Shown here piece by piece: positions 10,767 to 19,944 of a stretch of 64,000 bases of DNA (the stretch's first letter is position 1; each line of letters begins with the position of its first letter). The notes below the pieces were generated by a model. The model was not told where the DNA came from, did not search any database, and was given only the letters and a program-made list of their open reading frames with translations. Source of the stretch: Microglena sp. YARC (Eukaryota > Chlorophyta > Chlorophyceae > Chlamydomonadales > Chlamydomonadaceae); contig CM039464.1 of the NCBI GenBank assembly GCA_022414725.1, positions 42,788,462 through 42,852,461 of the forward strand, in the 5' to 3' direction. The translations under genes were made by a program, and so were the position numbers.

Positions 10767-10938
10767 GAGCACTGTACATATTATTCCAACATGGACGGGT
10801 TTTTGGGGGTGTCATTATGTCGGCTCTATTGTGTGTGCCACTCATTTGTATGGTTCAATCATGCTGATCACGCTTTCTGTGCTCTTGCTTTGTTCACATG
10901 CAATCATGCATGTAGTGTACATGTATGGCTTTATATTT

Positions 10939-10971
<33 letters not shown>

Positions 10972-11040
10972 GCACTGCACCTATTATTCCAACACGCTCT
11001 CTGACGCACTGTACATATTATTCCAACACGGTTTCACCTT

Positions 11041-11582
11041 GCTGAGCCATGTCCAACCATCGAGTACTTCTACTGAGTAATCCGTAGTAACAATGATTGA
11101 GTCCCCCTATCAGGAATTTCCTGTGATCTTGTCGTATTTATGGAGCCCGTTTTACTTGGGTCAACTGAACAAGTCTGTAATCGGTCTGATATCGAACCCT
11201 ATCGCACTCCCTGCTTTCTCACGCTAGAGATTTACCAGTAAAAAGTAAATGCGAACAAAATACTTTTTTCTTTCATTTTTTCTCCTCTTCTTCTGAACGA
11301 TAAAAAGCAGTCGGCGTATACAACCTTGCAATCACTCTTCTTGGGCCAACAATGGCCTGCGGGTGGACGTATCTTGACGAAATTTGGGGGTGAGAGAGGG
11401 GGGGAATACTTTGGATGTTGTTACAGCGGTGGACGGTGAGCAGCTTCATGGCCTGAGTCATTTTTGTGTGGAAGAGATTTCACGGTTTCTCCCCAGGAGA
11501 TGGGTCTGCTGACACAAACCAGCCGAGGATTCAGTTCGAATGGCGTTGCCACTCCTACAAAAGAGCAGGCGCACTTGGTCAT
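11041..11582. repeat. Intergenic; target region of LINE-1
   Basis: No gene recognised. The part at 11478-11560 is the reverse complement of the repeat at 6665-6755. The 13-bp ATTACCAAATGCA at 11583-11595 is the left target duplication of the next element. Confidence 0.45.
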
Positions 11583-11595
11583 ATTACCAAATGCA

Positions 11596-12552
11596 TGGAT
11601 GGCCAATCCACATACACACACACCAACGCCTCATATCTTTATAACCCCACTGGTCACTGTCTTGGGCACATACCCAACGACAGACTCACCTCTCTTAAAC
11701 AAAATTATGACCATTTTAAAAACCACCACCCTACCAAATGGAACCAACTGACTCAAGGAGGAACATACCACACTGCTGACTTAGCTGCCCTCTTCACCAG
11801 ATACAGAGCTGCCCCTGCCGCCACCAACATTCTTTCTCCTTTTCTCTACCAAGCAGCAGCTGCTCTGGGCATTACTCACCATCGTACTTCTAACCCCCTT
11901 AGCTACGACCAAAGCCTCACCAGCTTCTCTTCTACCAGCCCTGCTGACCAGCTCTTTGGCTCCAACCAAGACCCCTTTCTTACCACCTGGACTGGGGGCT
12001 CACTGGTGGACGTTCCCAACTCCACCACACAAGCACACCAAGCTCTAAGGTGGGCCCTAGCCAGTGCTGACCATGCTGAAAATACTCTCAGCCCTACCTG
12101 CACCCTGATGCTCCTCCCTGATGATCTTGCTGCCCCTTACAAAACTCTTCTCCATCACTCCTGGATTCACTATATTGACTCTAGACCACAGTCTGAATTT
12201 TATACTACCTCTGAAATTTGGCTTGGCAGCAAATCTCACACTCCACCCTCCACTCAAAAACTACATCTCATTCTTATACCGTATGCAACCCCCACAGCCA
12301 AGCTACTTACTTTCCTAAACTTCCAGATTTTATTGACCAATGGACATACTACATGCAAAGCCTTTCCTCATCCTGGGAGCCCTCTGCTATCACACCACCT
12401 CCCACTCTTACCTTCTCTGACATTGTCATCACCTACCCTCGGAAACTTAAATCTCTTGCCAAAAATCCTTGGCAAACTCCACTCCACCAACACCCTCCTT
12501 CCTCCCCTCTTACCATTACCCACCCCTTGTCTTTACCTAGCTACCCCCTCCT
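11596..12552 (+). pseudogene. LINE-1 domain upstream of RNase H, possibly methyltransferase-like
   Basis: One long frame (open from before the element to 12611) includes SPADQLFGSNQDPFLTTW, a VDVPNSTT stretch, HQALRWALASADHAENTL, TCTLMLLPDDLAAPYKTLL and LHLILIPYATPTAK. The spacing of a short N/DPP-type site, an ALRWA helix, a LLP strand and a late hydrophobic strand reminds me of Dam-like N6-adenine methyltransferases carried by some algal retroelements. This is a by-eye resemblance. The expected catalytic NPPY/DPPY would correspond to DVPN, so activity would be lost. It may simply be an uncharacterised linker. Confidence 0.3.
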
Positions 12553-12554
12553 CA

Positions 12555-13101
12555 GGCCTCCAGGTCTACACAGATGGCAGTCTAATAAAAGGTAAAACCA
12601 GGGTATCCTAGCAAAATAGGTGCTGCAGTCTATGTCCCGGCTGCAGGGCAAAGTTACACCATCAACCCTGGGGAATAGGGGCCACCAAAACTAACAACCG
12701 GGCAGAACTGGTAGCCATCCACCAAGCCCTTTCTCAACATTGATTATGACAAATCTCTTACCCTCCATACAGACAGCCTCTGCTCTCTTCAACTTATAAA
12801 AAAAATGATTCACGACCCTACCACTACAACCCGTTCTATTCATACTGAATTACTGCAATCAATTCAAAAACACCTCATTCAACGCATCCTGCATGGCTCA
12901 CACACCACTCTTTGCAAAGTCCGTTCCCACACAGGTATCCTTGGAAATGACAGAGCAGACACTCTGGCACGCAAAGCAGCTGAGCACCCCACCTTAACCA
13001 ATTTTACTGACACCACTGGGGAAATCCCCCGCCACAATGTTTACTGGCCCACAGTTCAACCTCCTCGCACACCCATGGGAGATATTCCCCACGAATTTTA
13101 G
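12555..13101 (+). pseudogene. LINE-1 RNase H domain, frameshifted
   Basis: All four RNase H acidic positions can be followed through at least three frame changes: D in GLQVYTDGSL (12555-), E in NNRAELVAIHQAL (about 12690), D in LTLHTDSLCSLQLI (about 12765) and D in KVRSHTGILGNDRADTLA (about 12955). The frame breaks at 12611 and again before 12800. The last part is open from 12805 to the stop at 13099-13101. Domain identity is secure; the copy cannot make a continuous protein. Confidence 0.85.
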
Positions 13102-13375
13102 CACCTAAACCTTACACAAGGTATCATCTCTAACCTGCCCACTAGCTGCCACCTTGGCCAACACCCTCTTAAAGGGATCTATGCAACCACCTGGCTGATA
13201 ACACTCCCCACCAACTTCCTCAAGCAAGTAACAAATTCTGGACCTCAACCCTTATCCAACATAAAACTAAATTCCACATCCTTAAAGCCCGCTGGGGTAG
13301 ACTATGGAACCGTAAACTTGCATTCCGCTGGAAAGTCCCTTATATTACCAGCACTCACCCCCCACGAACTCCCTA

Positions 13376-13429
13376 TGCCCCATTTGCCACACCTGTGAGG
13401 ACGGAGCGGGCCACATCCTGGCGGGCTGC
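13376..13429 (+). other. LINE-1 CCHC zinc-binding motif
   Basis: Reads CPIC, eight residues, H, four residues, C (CX2CX8HX4C). A motif of this type commonly follows the RT/RNase H part of LINE proteins and is thought to bind nucleic acid. Confidence 0.75.
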
Positions 13430-13500
13430 ACACACCGGACTTTCAAGGGGCTCTATATCAAAAGACATGACGCCGCAGTGCGACTCATCCACAAGGCCAT

Positions 13501-14017
13501 TTGCACCGGCGCCCTGGGATCCCGCAGAATGATCATGGACGCTGGCAAGGAAGAGGACCTCCCAGGGGGGTCCTGGGCAAACGTCTCCCTGACTGGTTAC
13601 GCCCCTCCACTATTACTGTAGCGGACTGGAAGAGAATGAGACCTGATCTTGCTGTCCTACCTGACATAGACTCCCTACCTGTATGTCTGATAAAGAACTC
13701 TGGGTTCTTGAGCTTGGATACTGCTCTGATACCAACCATGCTACTAAGTTTATCACTAAACACGCCCAGCATGTTGAATTAGTAAATGGCCTCCGATCGG
13801 CTGGATACCTTGTTCATTATGAAGTTATCACCGTTGGAACAACTGGTACTATTTCCTACCTCTTTTTTTGACTTCTATGACCACTCTTGGACTCCAGAGA
13901 ACCTGTGCCCTCAAACTGGCAGACACAGTCCACTCTCACACCATAACTAGCTTTCAGAGTATTTTACAGTGCAGACGCTTTATGGAAACACACCCCGGGT
14001 CGATACCCGGGGACTAG
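13501..14017 (+). pseudogene. LINE-1 restriction-like endonuclease C-terminus
   Basis: After a region reading HDAAVRLIHKAICTGALG, a frame gives MRPDLAVLPDID (13635-). A shifted frame then gives ELWVLELGYCSDTNHATKF and LVNGLRSAGYLVHYEVITVG. RPD, an acidic residue on a strand and a downstream K with hydrophobic strands fit the PD-(D/E)XK pattern of restriction-like LINE endonucleases. A further shift at about 13865 restores the last 49 codons, ending in MET...GD and TAG at 14015-14017. The independent copy at 10377-10766 has the same C-terminus in one frame, which supports the reconstruction of frame order. Confidence 0.6.
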
Positions 14018-14256
14018 CACACAGACCGTCCCCCCTCTCAAGTTTTGTCTTACCAGCTGTATTGTGCCGGTGCTTCCCAACCGGGGTGAAAAACCCCCGT
14101 ATTAAGCTGCACTGGTATGATGTAGTTGGTAATTCTTTTTACTGAGATGGTCCTACGGTGACTATAGCTAGCTCCGGCTTACGCTATGGTGTCCTTAACT
14201 TCACGTCCTGTGAGTAACGGTTCTACACGGATGTAACAATTTCAATTTCAATTTCA
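14018..14256 (+). other. LINE-1 3' UTR and (TTTCAA)n tail
   Basis: Conserved with the minus-strand fragment at 10377-10766, including GTCCTTAACTTCACGTCCTG and CGGATGTAACAATTTCAA. The tail is about three TTTCAA units. Confidence 0.8.
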
Positions 14257-14269
14257 ATTACCAAATGCA

Positions 14270-14884
14270 AGTTCCTGGACATGCCTTGAAGGTGTCGACA
14301 CCCATGTGATTACATTGTTTACTCCAGTCTTTAATATAAACCAAGGACAATTAAAATCATTTGTTCAACCCAAGTGTATCCCACGACTTCACAACCGTAG
14401 TGCTTGTTTGTTTGTCTTTTCCTTAAGCCTATTCGGCCATCCCTGGACAGTTAAAATACATACATACAGACAGCTGTAAAGAGTCGTAAAAACCTCACCG
14501 CAGGTGTGTACACTAAACTATGGCGAAACCCGATGTATCCTGATGTGCACAGTCTAATCAACTCTCCCCATCGGTGCACAGCTTTAAATGGTCACCACAA
14601 CCAGAGGAATCTGCATTCTGACATGTGCACTAGAAATCCCCGGTTTCCATGGTTCTCGCACGGGGGGTAATTGTTGGCTGCAATGTGCAGACGCCAAACC
14701 TGGCGTATAGACCCCCTGTAACAATTATTAATCAACTTAGTATGCTCCCTGGTTCCTGTGTTCGCACGGGGGGAATTGGAAACGAAAGACGGTGAGCAGC
14801 CCAGAGTTGAATAAAAAAACATGCAATCCGATCCGATCCAGCATATGTACTTAGTGGTCTGAGTCTCTTTAAGAATAAAGAGTC
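14270..14884. repeat. Intergenic with SINE-B remnant
   Basis: No gene recognised. At 14416-14466, CTTAAGCCTATTCGGCC and CCCTGGACAG with a following ATACATACATAC match the end of the SINE-B family. A weaker dispersed motif AAAGACGGTGAGCAGCC occurs near 14785. Confidence 0.45.
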
Positions 14885-15078
14885 GGGGGGTTGACTCCCC
14901 TTTCGGTCGCTTTTGGCGTTGCAGGTCGTCGTCAACCGCGATGGTAGCTTGTCCAGTTGAGGTAGGAGACCGCTCCCCACCCGCGTTCGACGGGCTCCCT
15001 TAATTGAAATTGTTACATCCGTTTTTTGTGTGTCACGGGCTCCCTTAACACCACGCCCCATCAGGCGTTATCATCACT
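14885..15078 (+). mobile_element. tRNA-derived SINE, copy S3 (subfamily 2), interrupted
   Basis: Subfamily-2 body: GTTGCAGGTCGTCGTCAACC, GATGGTAGCTTGTCCAGTTG, then CACCACGCCCCATCAGGCG. It resembles S4 (19165-19370) more than S1, S2 and S5. It is split by a 31-bp insertion at 15004-15034. Confidence 0.75.
15004..15034 (-). mobile_element. 31-bp LINE-1 tail micro-insertion
   Basis: Inside SINE S3 the 14-bp ACGGGCTCCCTTAA occurs at 14990-15003 and again at 15035-15048, enclosing 31 bp. The first 18 of these, TTGAAATTGTTACATCCG, are the exact reverse complement of the LINE-1 3' terminus. The remaining 13 bp are untemplated or unidentified. It looks like an extremely 5'-truncated LINE insertion. 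Confidence 0.75.
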
Positions 15079-15313
15079 TAGTGGTAGAATGGGGTACGTA
15101 AATAGGCCCCACGTTTTCATGATATTTAATGTGCTGGGTGTGCTCCCTGGTTTCCATGGGTATCGCACTGGTTTGCACTTTTGACTCAACTGAAGACGAG
15201 AATCTGTGCGCTGCACCCTTAAGGGGTTTTAAAACTTCTTCAATCGCGCAGTAGGGCTCCAAAACCTTGCGCGCTAGCGCGCATCATGTAGTACCCTGGT
15301 GAGTAGCCCAGAG

Positions 15314-15499
15314 CAGGGTACTTCCAAGCGCGCGCTTCTGCGCGTTGCCTTCTTGAGCCCCAATGCGCATTTCGCGCAGTTTTTTGCACCCCCCTGTGGG
15401 CGCAGCAAGTTATTTTTGCGCTTTTTGCACTACAAAGCGCAGTTTTTTTGTTTCAAGTGCGCTACAGCGCTGGCCAATTGGGTCAATGGAAGTACCCTG
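15314..15499 (+). mobile_element. Non-autonomous hAT-like MITE, copy 1
   Basis: 186 bp with inverted ends CAGGGTACTTCCAAG and GGAAGTACCCTG and the 8-bp target duplication GCCCAGAG at 15306-15313 and 15500-15507. The interior is rich in GCGC palindromes. An 8-bp duplication and CAGGG-type ends are typical of the hAT superfamily. A second copy lies at 23005-23191. Confidence 0.85.
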
Positions 15500-15960
15500 G
15501 CCCAGAGTGGGCTAATAAAACATGTAACGATTCTCTTTCCCTCTCACTTAACATTATCATCATATATCCCTGATATAACTCACAAAAAATGAGACACGAA
15601 ATTTGACATTTTTAGACATGAAAATTGAGAAATTTGAGACACGAAATTCGTTTGATACACGAAACTTCACGTTTTGAGCAACGTTTGTTCTTCTCTTCCC
15701 ATCCTTGTGCTGATCAGTACATGCGAATCCGGATAGCTATGGGCTGCCTGCATATACAGCAAGCAGTAAGCTTATCGCCGCACTCGGAGCATGTGGCGTG
15801 CCCACATTGGAATATGGTGTCCTTCTTGCGCTCCCAGCACACGGCACAGATGTTCTCCTGGCTTGCTGCTGCCTGAAACCAAGAAACACACATTTAAAAA
15901 AATTGTTTTCCTGTTTTTCAGGGATTTTCTCACAAAAGGGGGTTGAGGGCGACGCGACGG
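15500..15960. other. No gene seen
   Basis: Contains ACGAAATTTGAC-type short direct repeats at 15590-15675. A short frame at 15720-15876 shows no supporting features. Confidence 0.4.
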
Positions 15961-16062
15961 GGGTTCAGTTCATCAGTGCTATTTCTTTTTAAGCTCTTCC
16001 TAACGGTTGGGCAAGTCCCTTTAGCCTATTTGGCCTACCCCTGGACTGTAGCATACATACAT
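15961..16062 (+). mobile_element. SINE-B copy
   Basis: GGGTTCAGTTCATCAG, AACGGTTGGGCAAGTCCC, TTTAGCCTATTTGGCCTACC, CCTGGACTGTA and an ATACATACATA tail. Related copies at 16241-16342, 16428-16600, 35908-36023, 40837-41035, 41186-41377 and 45603-45846. Confidence 0.6.
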
Positions 16063-16096
16063 AAGGATGGTTCTCCTAGCTCTAGAGGCTTGCGAA

Positions 16097-16124
16097 GGGG
16101 GGGGGGGGGGGGGGGGGGGGGGGG
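16097..16124. repeat. Poly-G tract (28 nt)
   Basis: Uninterrupted run of G directly after the SINE-B copy. The downstream TTGGCCAAAACGGGGTC belongs to dispersed repeat family D. Confidence 0.9.
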
Positions 16125-16240
16125 AAGCCTTGTTTTTACATTTTGTAGCGATAATTTGGCCAAAACGGGGTCAAAACTTGCGATCGCTATATGTAGCTCC
16201 TGGCTTGCTGCGGCCTGCCTCATACTTATTAGCTTATAAT

Positions 16241-16600
16241 AAGCTTTTTCAATGGAAGCCCTTCTTATCACGGTGTGGCAAGCCCCTTTAGCCTATTTGG
16301 CCTACCTCTGGACTGTAACGTACATACATGCATACATACTTTCTACCTGTCTGTCATTGAATACACATAGGCTGATACTACGGCATTTAGGTGCAGCACT
16401 ACAATGCCCATAACTGCTAACTCCCTTGTATTGTATAATTAAATGATCACTGTAGCACGAGCTGAGGGCCCCTGTTGGTGAAACGATTGTTTGGGGTTCA
16501 GTTCATCAGTTTTTTCTTTTAAGCCCTTCCTATCACGGTTGGGCAAGCCCCTTTAGCCTATTTGGCCTACCACTGGACTGTAACATACATTCATACATAA
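16241..16600 (+). mobile_element. Two SINE-B copies in tandem (16241-16342, 16428-16600)
   Basis: The second is the fuller copy: AAATGATCACTGTAGCACG, GATTGTTTGGGGTTCAGTTC, CACGGTTGGGCAAGC and the ATACATTCATACATA tail. TAGCACGAGCTGAGG resembles an A box and GGTTCAGTTCA a B box, about 40 bp apart, so a pol III origin is plausible but not proven. Confidence 0.6.
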
Positions 16601-16604
16601 ATGG

Positions 16605-16800
16605 CGTTGGCTTGAGCACACACGGTCGCATACACAAAGCACTACAGACATATACGAGCTGCTCTAATTGATGCCAGGCTGGCTTCCATTCCAATCTGTC
16701 GCCATTCCGTCGCTGCATGGCGACGCATGGGTCTGCCTAAACTAGTTAGAACTGCCCCCCCGGAACCCCCAGGCTCCGCGCTTCAAGCTCCGCGGGGATT

Positions 16801-16833
<33 letters not shown>

Positions 16834-17373
16834 GGGGGAGGGCAGTGCGTTGCACCAGGGACGCACTGAGTTGCTCAATTTGGGCTATTATTTTTGGCGA
16901 AGCCCCCCCTTCTGGAGGGCGGGAGCCCCCAGGGTCACCACTTTGTCCAAGTTTCAGTCTGTCTGTTGGTCTGTCACTTTCCAACTCTGGGCCTTATAAA
17001 CCCACTCTCCATCCCTCCAAACCTCGGACAGCTGCAACTTCATCGCACTGAGGTTACCGAGCTGCTCAATTTGCGACACATTGCACGAAACAAAAAAAAC
17101 ACAGCTTCCAATAATTGTGGACTACCCACAGCACTCCAGACACACACACCTTCGCATGAGCTGCTCTGATTGATGCCAGGCTGGCTTCCATTCCAATCTG
17201 TCCCCATTCTGTCGCTGCATGGGTCTGGCTAAACTTATCAGAATTGCCCCCCCAGACCCCCCAGGCTCCGCGCTTCAAGCTCCGCAGGGTTCGGAGGGGC
17301 CATGAAACAAATTGGTATAATAAAAAAGCTTCTAATCATTATGGACTATCCACAGCACTACGGACACACACAC
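16605..17373 (-). repeat. Downstream intron array with exon 3'-edge copies, plus dispersed repeats
   Basis: On the minus strand, copies of the last ~50 nt of the exon at 17374-17514 recur at 17150-17205 (with the donor GCGAAG|GTGTGTG intact) and, more degenerate, near 16645-16700. Mixed in are a 31-nt G run (16802-16832), the repeat CTGCATGGCGACGCATGG (16715-, 17214-) and family D with GGAGCCCCC...GGGAGCCCC at 16895-16935. Confidence 0.6.
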
Positions 17374-17514
17374 CTTCGCATGAGCTGCTCTGATCGATGC
17401 CAGGCTGGCTTCCACCTTCCTCTCCAAGGCCTCTAGGTCTTCTGCACTCATGGCCTTCAACGTCTCAGGCTCTCCCTGCCATGCACGCAGCTTCTTGGCA
17501 TCTTCTGCATCACT
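17374..17514 (-). CDS. Minus-gene exon 10: charged helical segment
   Basis: 47 codons, phase 0 at both ends. Acceptor CCTCAG|AGTGATGC, donor GCGAAG|GTGTGTG. Reads SDAEDAKKLRAWQGEPETLK, then AMSAEDLEALERKVEASLA and SIRAAHAK. The LEALERKVEASLASIR stretch is an amphipathic helix resembling the end of a MADS K-box, but there is no MADS domain here, so I treat it as generic coiled coil. Exon-edge copies flank it on both sides: 5' edge at 17707 and 17999, 3' edge at 17150. Assignment to the gene starting at 38230 is inferred from strand and phase. Confidence 0.6.
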
Positions 17515-18180
17515 CTGAGGTGGCACCGGGGCGTTGGTTGTAGGAAGGGTGGTGGTTTGGGTTGCTGTTGGTGGTTAGTGGTGTGGGTGATCGGTGTGGG
17601 TGGTTGGTGTGGGTGGCGGTTGGTGGTTGGTCTTCTGCACTCATGGCCTTCAACGTGTCAGGCTCTCCCTGCTACACTCCCAGCTTCTTGGCATCTTCCG
17701 CATCACTCTGAGGTTGTACCGGGCATTGGTGGTTAGGTTGTACCGGGCGTTGGTTGTAGGAAGGGTGGTGGTTTGGCTTGCTGTTGGTGGTTGGTGGTGT
17801 GCGTGGTGGGTGCTGGTGGTGTGGGTGGTTGGTTGGTGTGGTTGATGTGGGTGGGTGGTGTGGGTGGTGTGGGAGGTTGGTGCGGGTGATTGGTGTGGGC
17901 GGTTGGTAGTGTGGGTGGTTGGTCTTCTGCACGCATGGCCTTCAACGTGTCAGGCTCTCCCTGATACACACGCAGCTTCTTGGCATCTTCCGCATCACTC
18001 TGAGGTTGTACCCGTTGTTGGTGGTAAGGTTGTAGGTGGTTAGGTTGTACCGGGCGTTAGTGGTAAGGTTGTATGTTGGTGGGTGGTTAGGTGGTACCCG
18101 GCATTGGTGGTTAGGTTGTAAGTTGTTAGGTAGTTAGGTTGTACCAGGCATTGGTGGTAGGAAGGTTGGTGGGATGGGTA
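17515..18180 (-). repeat. Upstream intron array with exon 5'-edge copies
   Basis: GGTTGGTGGTGTGGGTGGTT minisatellite in which two ~95-nt copies of the start of the exon at 17374-17514 are embedded (minus-strand edges at 17707 and 17999), each with its CAACCTCAG acceptor. One copy has an in-frame TAG. Confidence 0.75.
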
Positions 18181-18207
18181 TGGCACAATGAAGAGCATAG
18201 CTTTGGT

Positions 18208-18252
18208 CAATATACTTACCTTTGGTCAACATCATATGATACGCTGGTCCCT
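18208..18252 (-). mobile_element. MITE family A, isolated terminus
   Basis: ACTTACCTTTGGTCAACATC then ATATGATACGCTGGTCCCTA is the reverse complement of the left end of the copy at 1735. No partner end is nearby, so this is a solo or truncated end. Confidence 0.65.
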
Positions 18253-18591
18253 AATTATGTCTGCATCCCAACTTCTACATGTACTACTCCTGTGCAACTC
18301 TCAATAATTTCTGGATACAATGGCTACTCCAAACGACTATCGGTATTCGGTAATGTCTGGTATGTATAATGCTATTATGTGCGACCCCAGTGCAACTAGC
18401 TGCCCCCCGAACCCCGGGAACCGCAGAGCCCAGAGGGTTTGGGGGGGCATTTCTGGCTAGTTTAGCGAGATCCCATGCGTCGCCATGCAGTGACGGAATG
18501 GCGAGGCGTCGACTGAATGTTTTATTTTATTCAAAGACAAAGAAGAGACGCCAAGTCTCATCAGATACAAGATAGGTACAAAAAAGTACAC

Positions 18592-18780
18592 AAGTGCAAA
18601 GTCTGAAGAAAGGCGCACCATTGACGAGGGCACTCTGTCTAGAATCATTGACAGCTCAGCAGCCATTTCTGCCTGGGCAGTCTGACAACTGATGAGCTGG
18701 CACGACAGCGTGGCCATTTGTTCATGCATGTCCTGTCGCTCAGATTCACATCGGTGGCTTGTGCAGATGTCCTGAAGCAT
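18592..18780 (-). CDS. Minus-gene exon 9: coiled-coil segment
   Basis: 63 codons in phase 0, acceptor AACTTTGCAG before ATGCTTCAGG, donor CACTT|GTGTAC. Reads MLQDICTSHRCESERQDMHE, QMATLSCQLISCQTAQAEMA, AELSMILDRVPSSMVRLS. Heptad-like spacing of hydrophobics suggests coiled coil. The product is unrecognised. The donor is the weakest point: the frame stays open to 18457 into repeat sequence with AATAAA at about 18524-18530 on the minus strand, so this could instead be a terminal exon. Confidence 0.45.
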
Positions 18781-19164
18781 CTGCAAAGTTCACAATGTAT
18801 TTTGCAGGTAATGCATTTGTTTAGATTTTGTTTTGATTGATCATAATGTGTGTAACCAATGAGGAAAACGTGGTGATCGATAGGGGAACGTGAGGATCGT
18901 TATCTGTCACACTTCACCCTTCTTTCAAAAGAGTGGTGTTGTGTTTGTTTAGGTTTTGTTTGACTGCATGCTTATAATGGGTATAATTTATGTGTATAAT
19001 TTTTAGTACCCATATTTGTTTGACTTGAATTGATTATGTTACTGCCAAAGACGGCGAGCAGCCTAAAAGGCTGGAGCCATGCAACCAAGTTCAGGTGACA
19101 TGGTTTTTAAACCCTAAATGCAACCCCCCTAAATTCACTAAACGTAACTGGGGACAGCCCGTTT

Positions 19165-19370
19165 CAGTGATACAGATTGGTCTAGTGATACACCAAATCG
19201 CTGAAACGAAGCAGGGTCGGGGTTTCAATTCCCCCCACGGTCGCCCTGAGCGTTGCAGGTCGTTGTCAACCGCGATGGCAGCTTGTCCAGTTGAGGTGGT
19301 AGACCGTTCTCTGCCTGCGTACGACGGGTTCCCTTAATACCACGCCCCACCAGGAGTTATCATTATTAAT
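19165..19370 (+). mobile_element. tRNA-derived SINE, copy S4 (subfamily 2)
   Basis: Head GATTGGTCTAGTGATACAC with a B-box-like GGGTTTCAATTCCCC, then GTTGCAGGTCGTTGTCAACC, GCAGCTTGTCCAGTTGAGG and CACGCCCCACCAGGAG. Same subfamily as S3. Confidence 0.75.
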
Positions 19371-19379
19371 TGGGGACTA

Positions 19380-19804
19380 CCTTCCCCAGGACAACAGGGC
19401 AGGACAAGGATAGGACAGGACAAGGACATACCACTGACCTCATCTCGGATCCTGTCATAAAAGTCCACACCAGGGCATATAGCTGCCAGATACTTAATGT
19501 GTATGGCCAAATCCTGATCAAAATCACTGTCAACATAACAAGGGCATACCACCGACCTCATCTTGGATCCTGTCATAAAAGTCCACGCCTGGGCTTATGG
19601 GTTTCAGATACTCATGTTTCATGCAATCATGCTTCATGTTTCTACCCCACCAAAGTCCACACCTTTGCATATGGCTGCCAGATACAGAGGTACTTTTCTG
19701 CCCCATCAAAGTCCACACCTGGGCAGATGGCTGCCAGATACTTAATGTTTCTGGCAAAATCCCTATTAAAATCACTGTCAACATGACAAGGGCATACCAC
19801 CGAC
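19380..19804 (-). repeat. Downstream array of exon 19805-19927
   Basis: Minus-strand units containing GACAGGATCCGAGATGAG followed by a GTCAGTGG- or GTCGGTGG-type donor recur at 19439 and 19557, copying the 3' edge of the exon ending at 19805. The unit body, AGTATCTGGCAGCCATCTGC and GGTGTGGACTTT, repeats four to five times. Confidence 0.7.
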
Positions 19805-19927
19805 CTCATCTCGGATTCTGTCATTCCTAGCCACCCACGAGGTCAGGCGGCTTGGCACCCTCGAGTCGTCGGCAGTGGCCAGTGGCTGCTGAGGTGGCAG
19901 CATAATATCGCTGAACGCTTCTTCCGC
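19805..19927 (-). CDS. Minus-gene exon 8
   Basis: 41 codons, phase 0. Acceptor TTATTATTCCAG|GCGGAAG, donor GATGAG|GTCGGTGG. Reads AEEAFSDIMLPPQQPLATAD, DSRVPSRLTSWVARNDRIRD, E. No domain recognised. Two decoy copies of its donor edge lie downstream. The upstream intron is the 1.4-kb GGTCAGG array, whose unit ATTATTCCTGACC resembles the acceptor region. Confidence 0.55.
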
Positions 19928-19944
19928 CTGGAATAATAAAAAAT

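Larger units (their letters stand above)
9900..11040 (+). repeat. Tandem G-tract unit array, interrupted by two LINE fragments
   Basis: Three units share GCATGTAGTGT, GGCTTTATATTTCCGG, a pure G run (9937-9956, 10336-10359, 10941-10970), GAGCACTGTACATATTATTC and, in the first two, GGTTCAATCATG with a GATCACGCTTTCTG block. LINE fragments at 10101-10289 and 10377-10766 split the units. No gene seen. Confidence 0.7.
11596..14256 (+). mobile_element. 5'-truncated LINE-1 with RNase H and restriction-like endonuclease end
   Basis: A 2.66-kb non-LTR element bounded by the 13-bp direct repeat ATTACCAAATGCA (11583-11595 and 14257-14269) and ending in a (TTTCAA)n tail. In order it carries an unplaced domain (11596-12550), an RNase H domain (12555-13101), a CCHC zinc motif (13376-13429) and a restriction-like endonuclease-type C-terminus ending at 14017. 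Reverse transcriptase is not present; truncation has removed it. Several frameshifts and stops make this copy inactive. RNase H with a C-terminal restriction-like endonuclease recalls Dualen/RandI LINEs of green algae (family knowledge, from memory). Confidence 0.85.

Noticed and set aside
17374..17514. MADS-box transcription factor (K-box)
   Set aside because: The helix resembles a K-box end, but no MADS domain or further K-box helices are found nearby; generic coiled coil is more economical.
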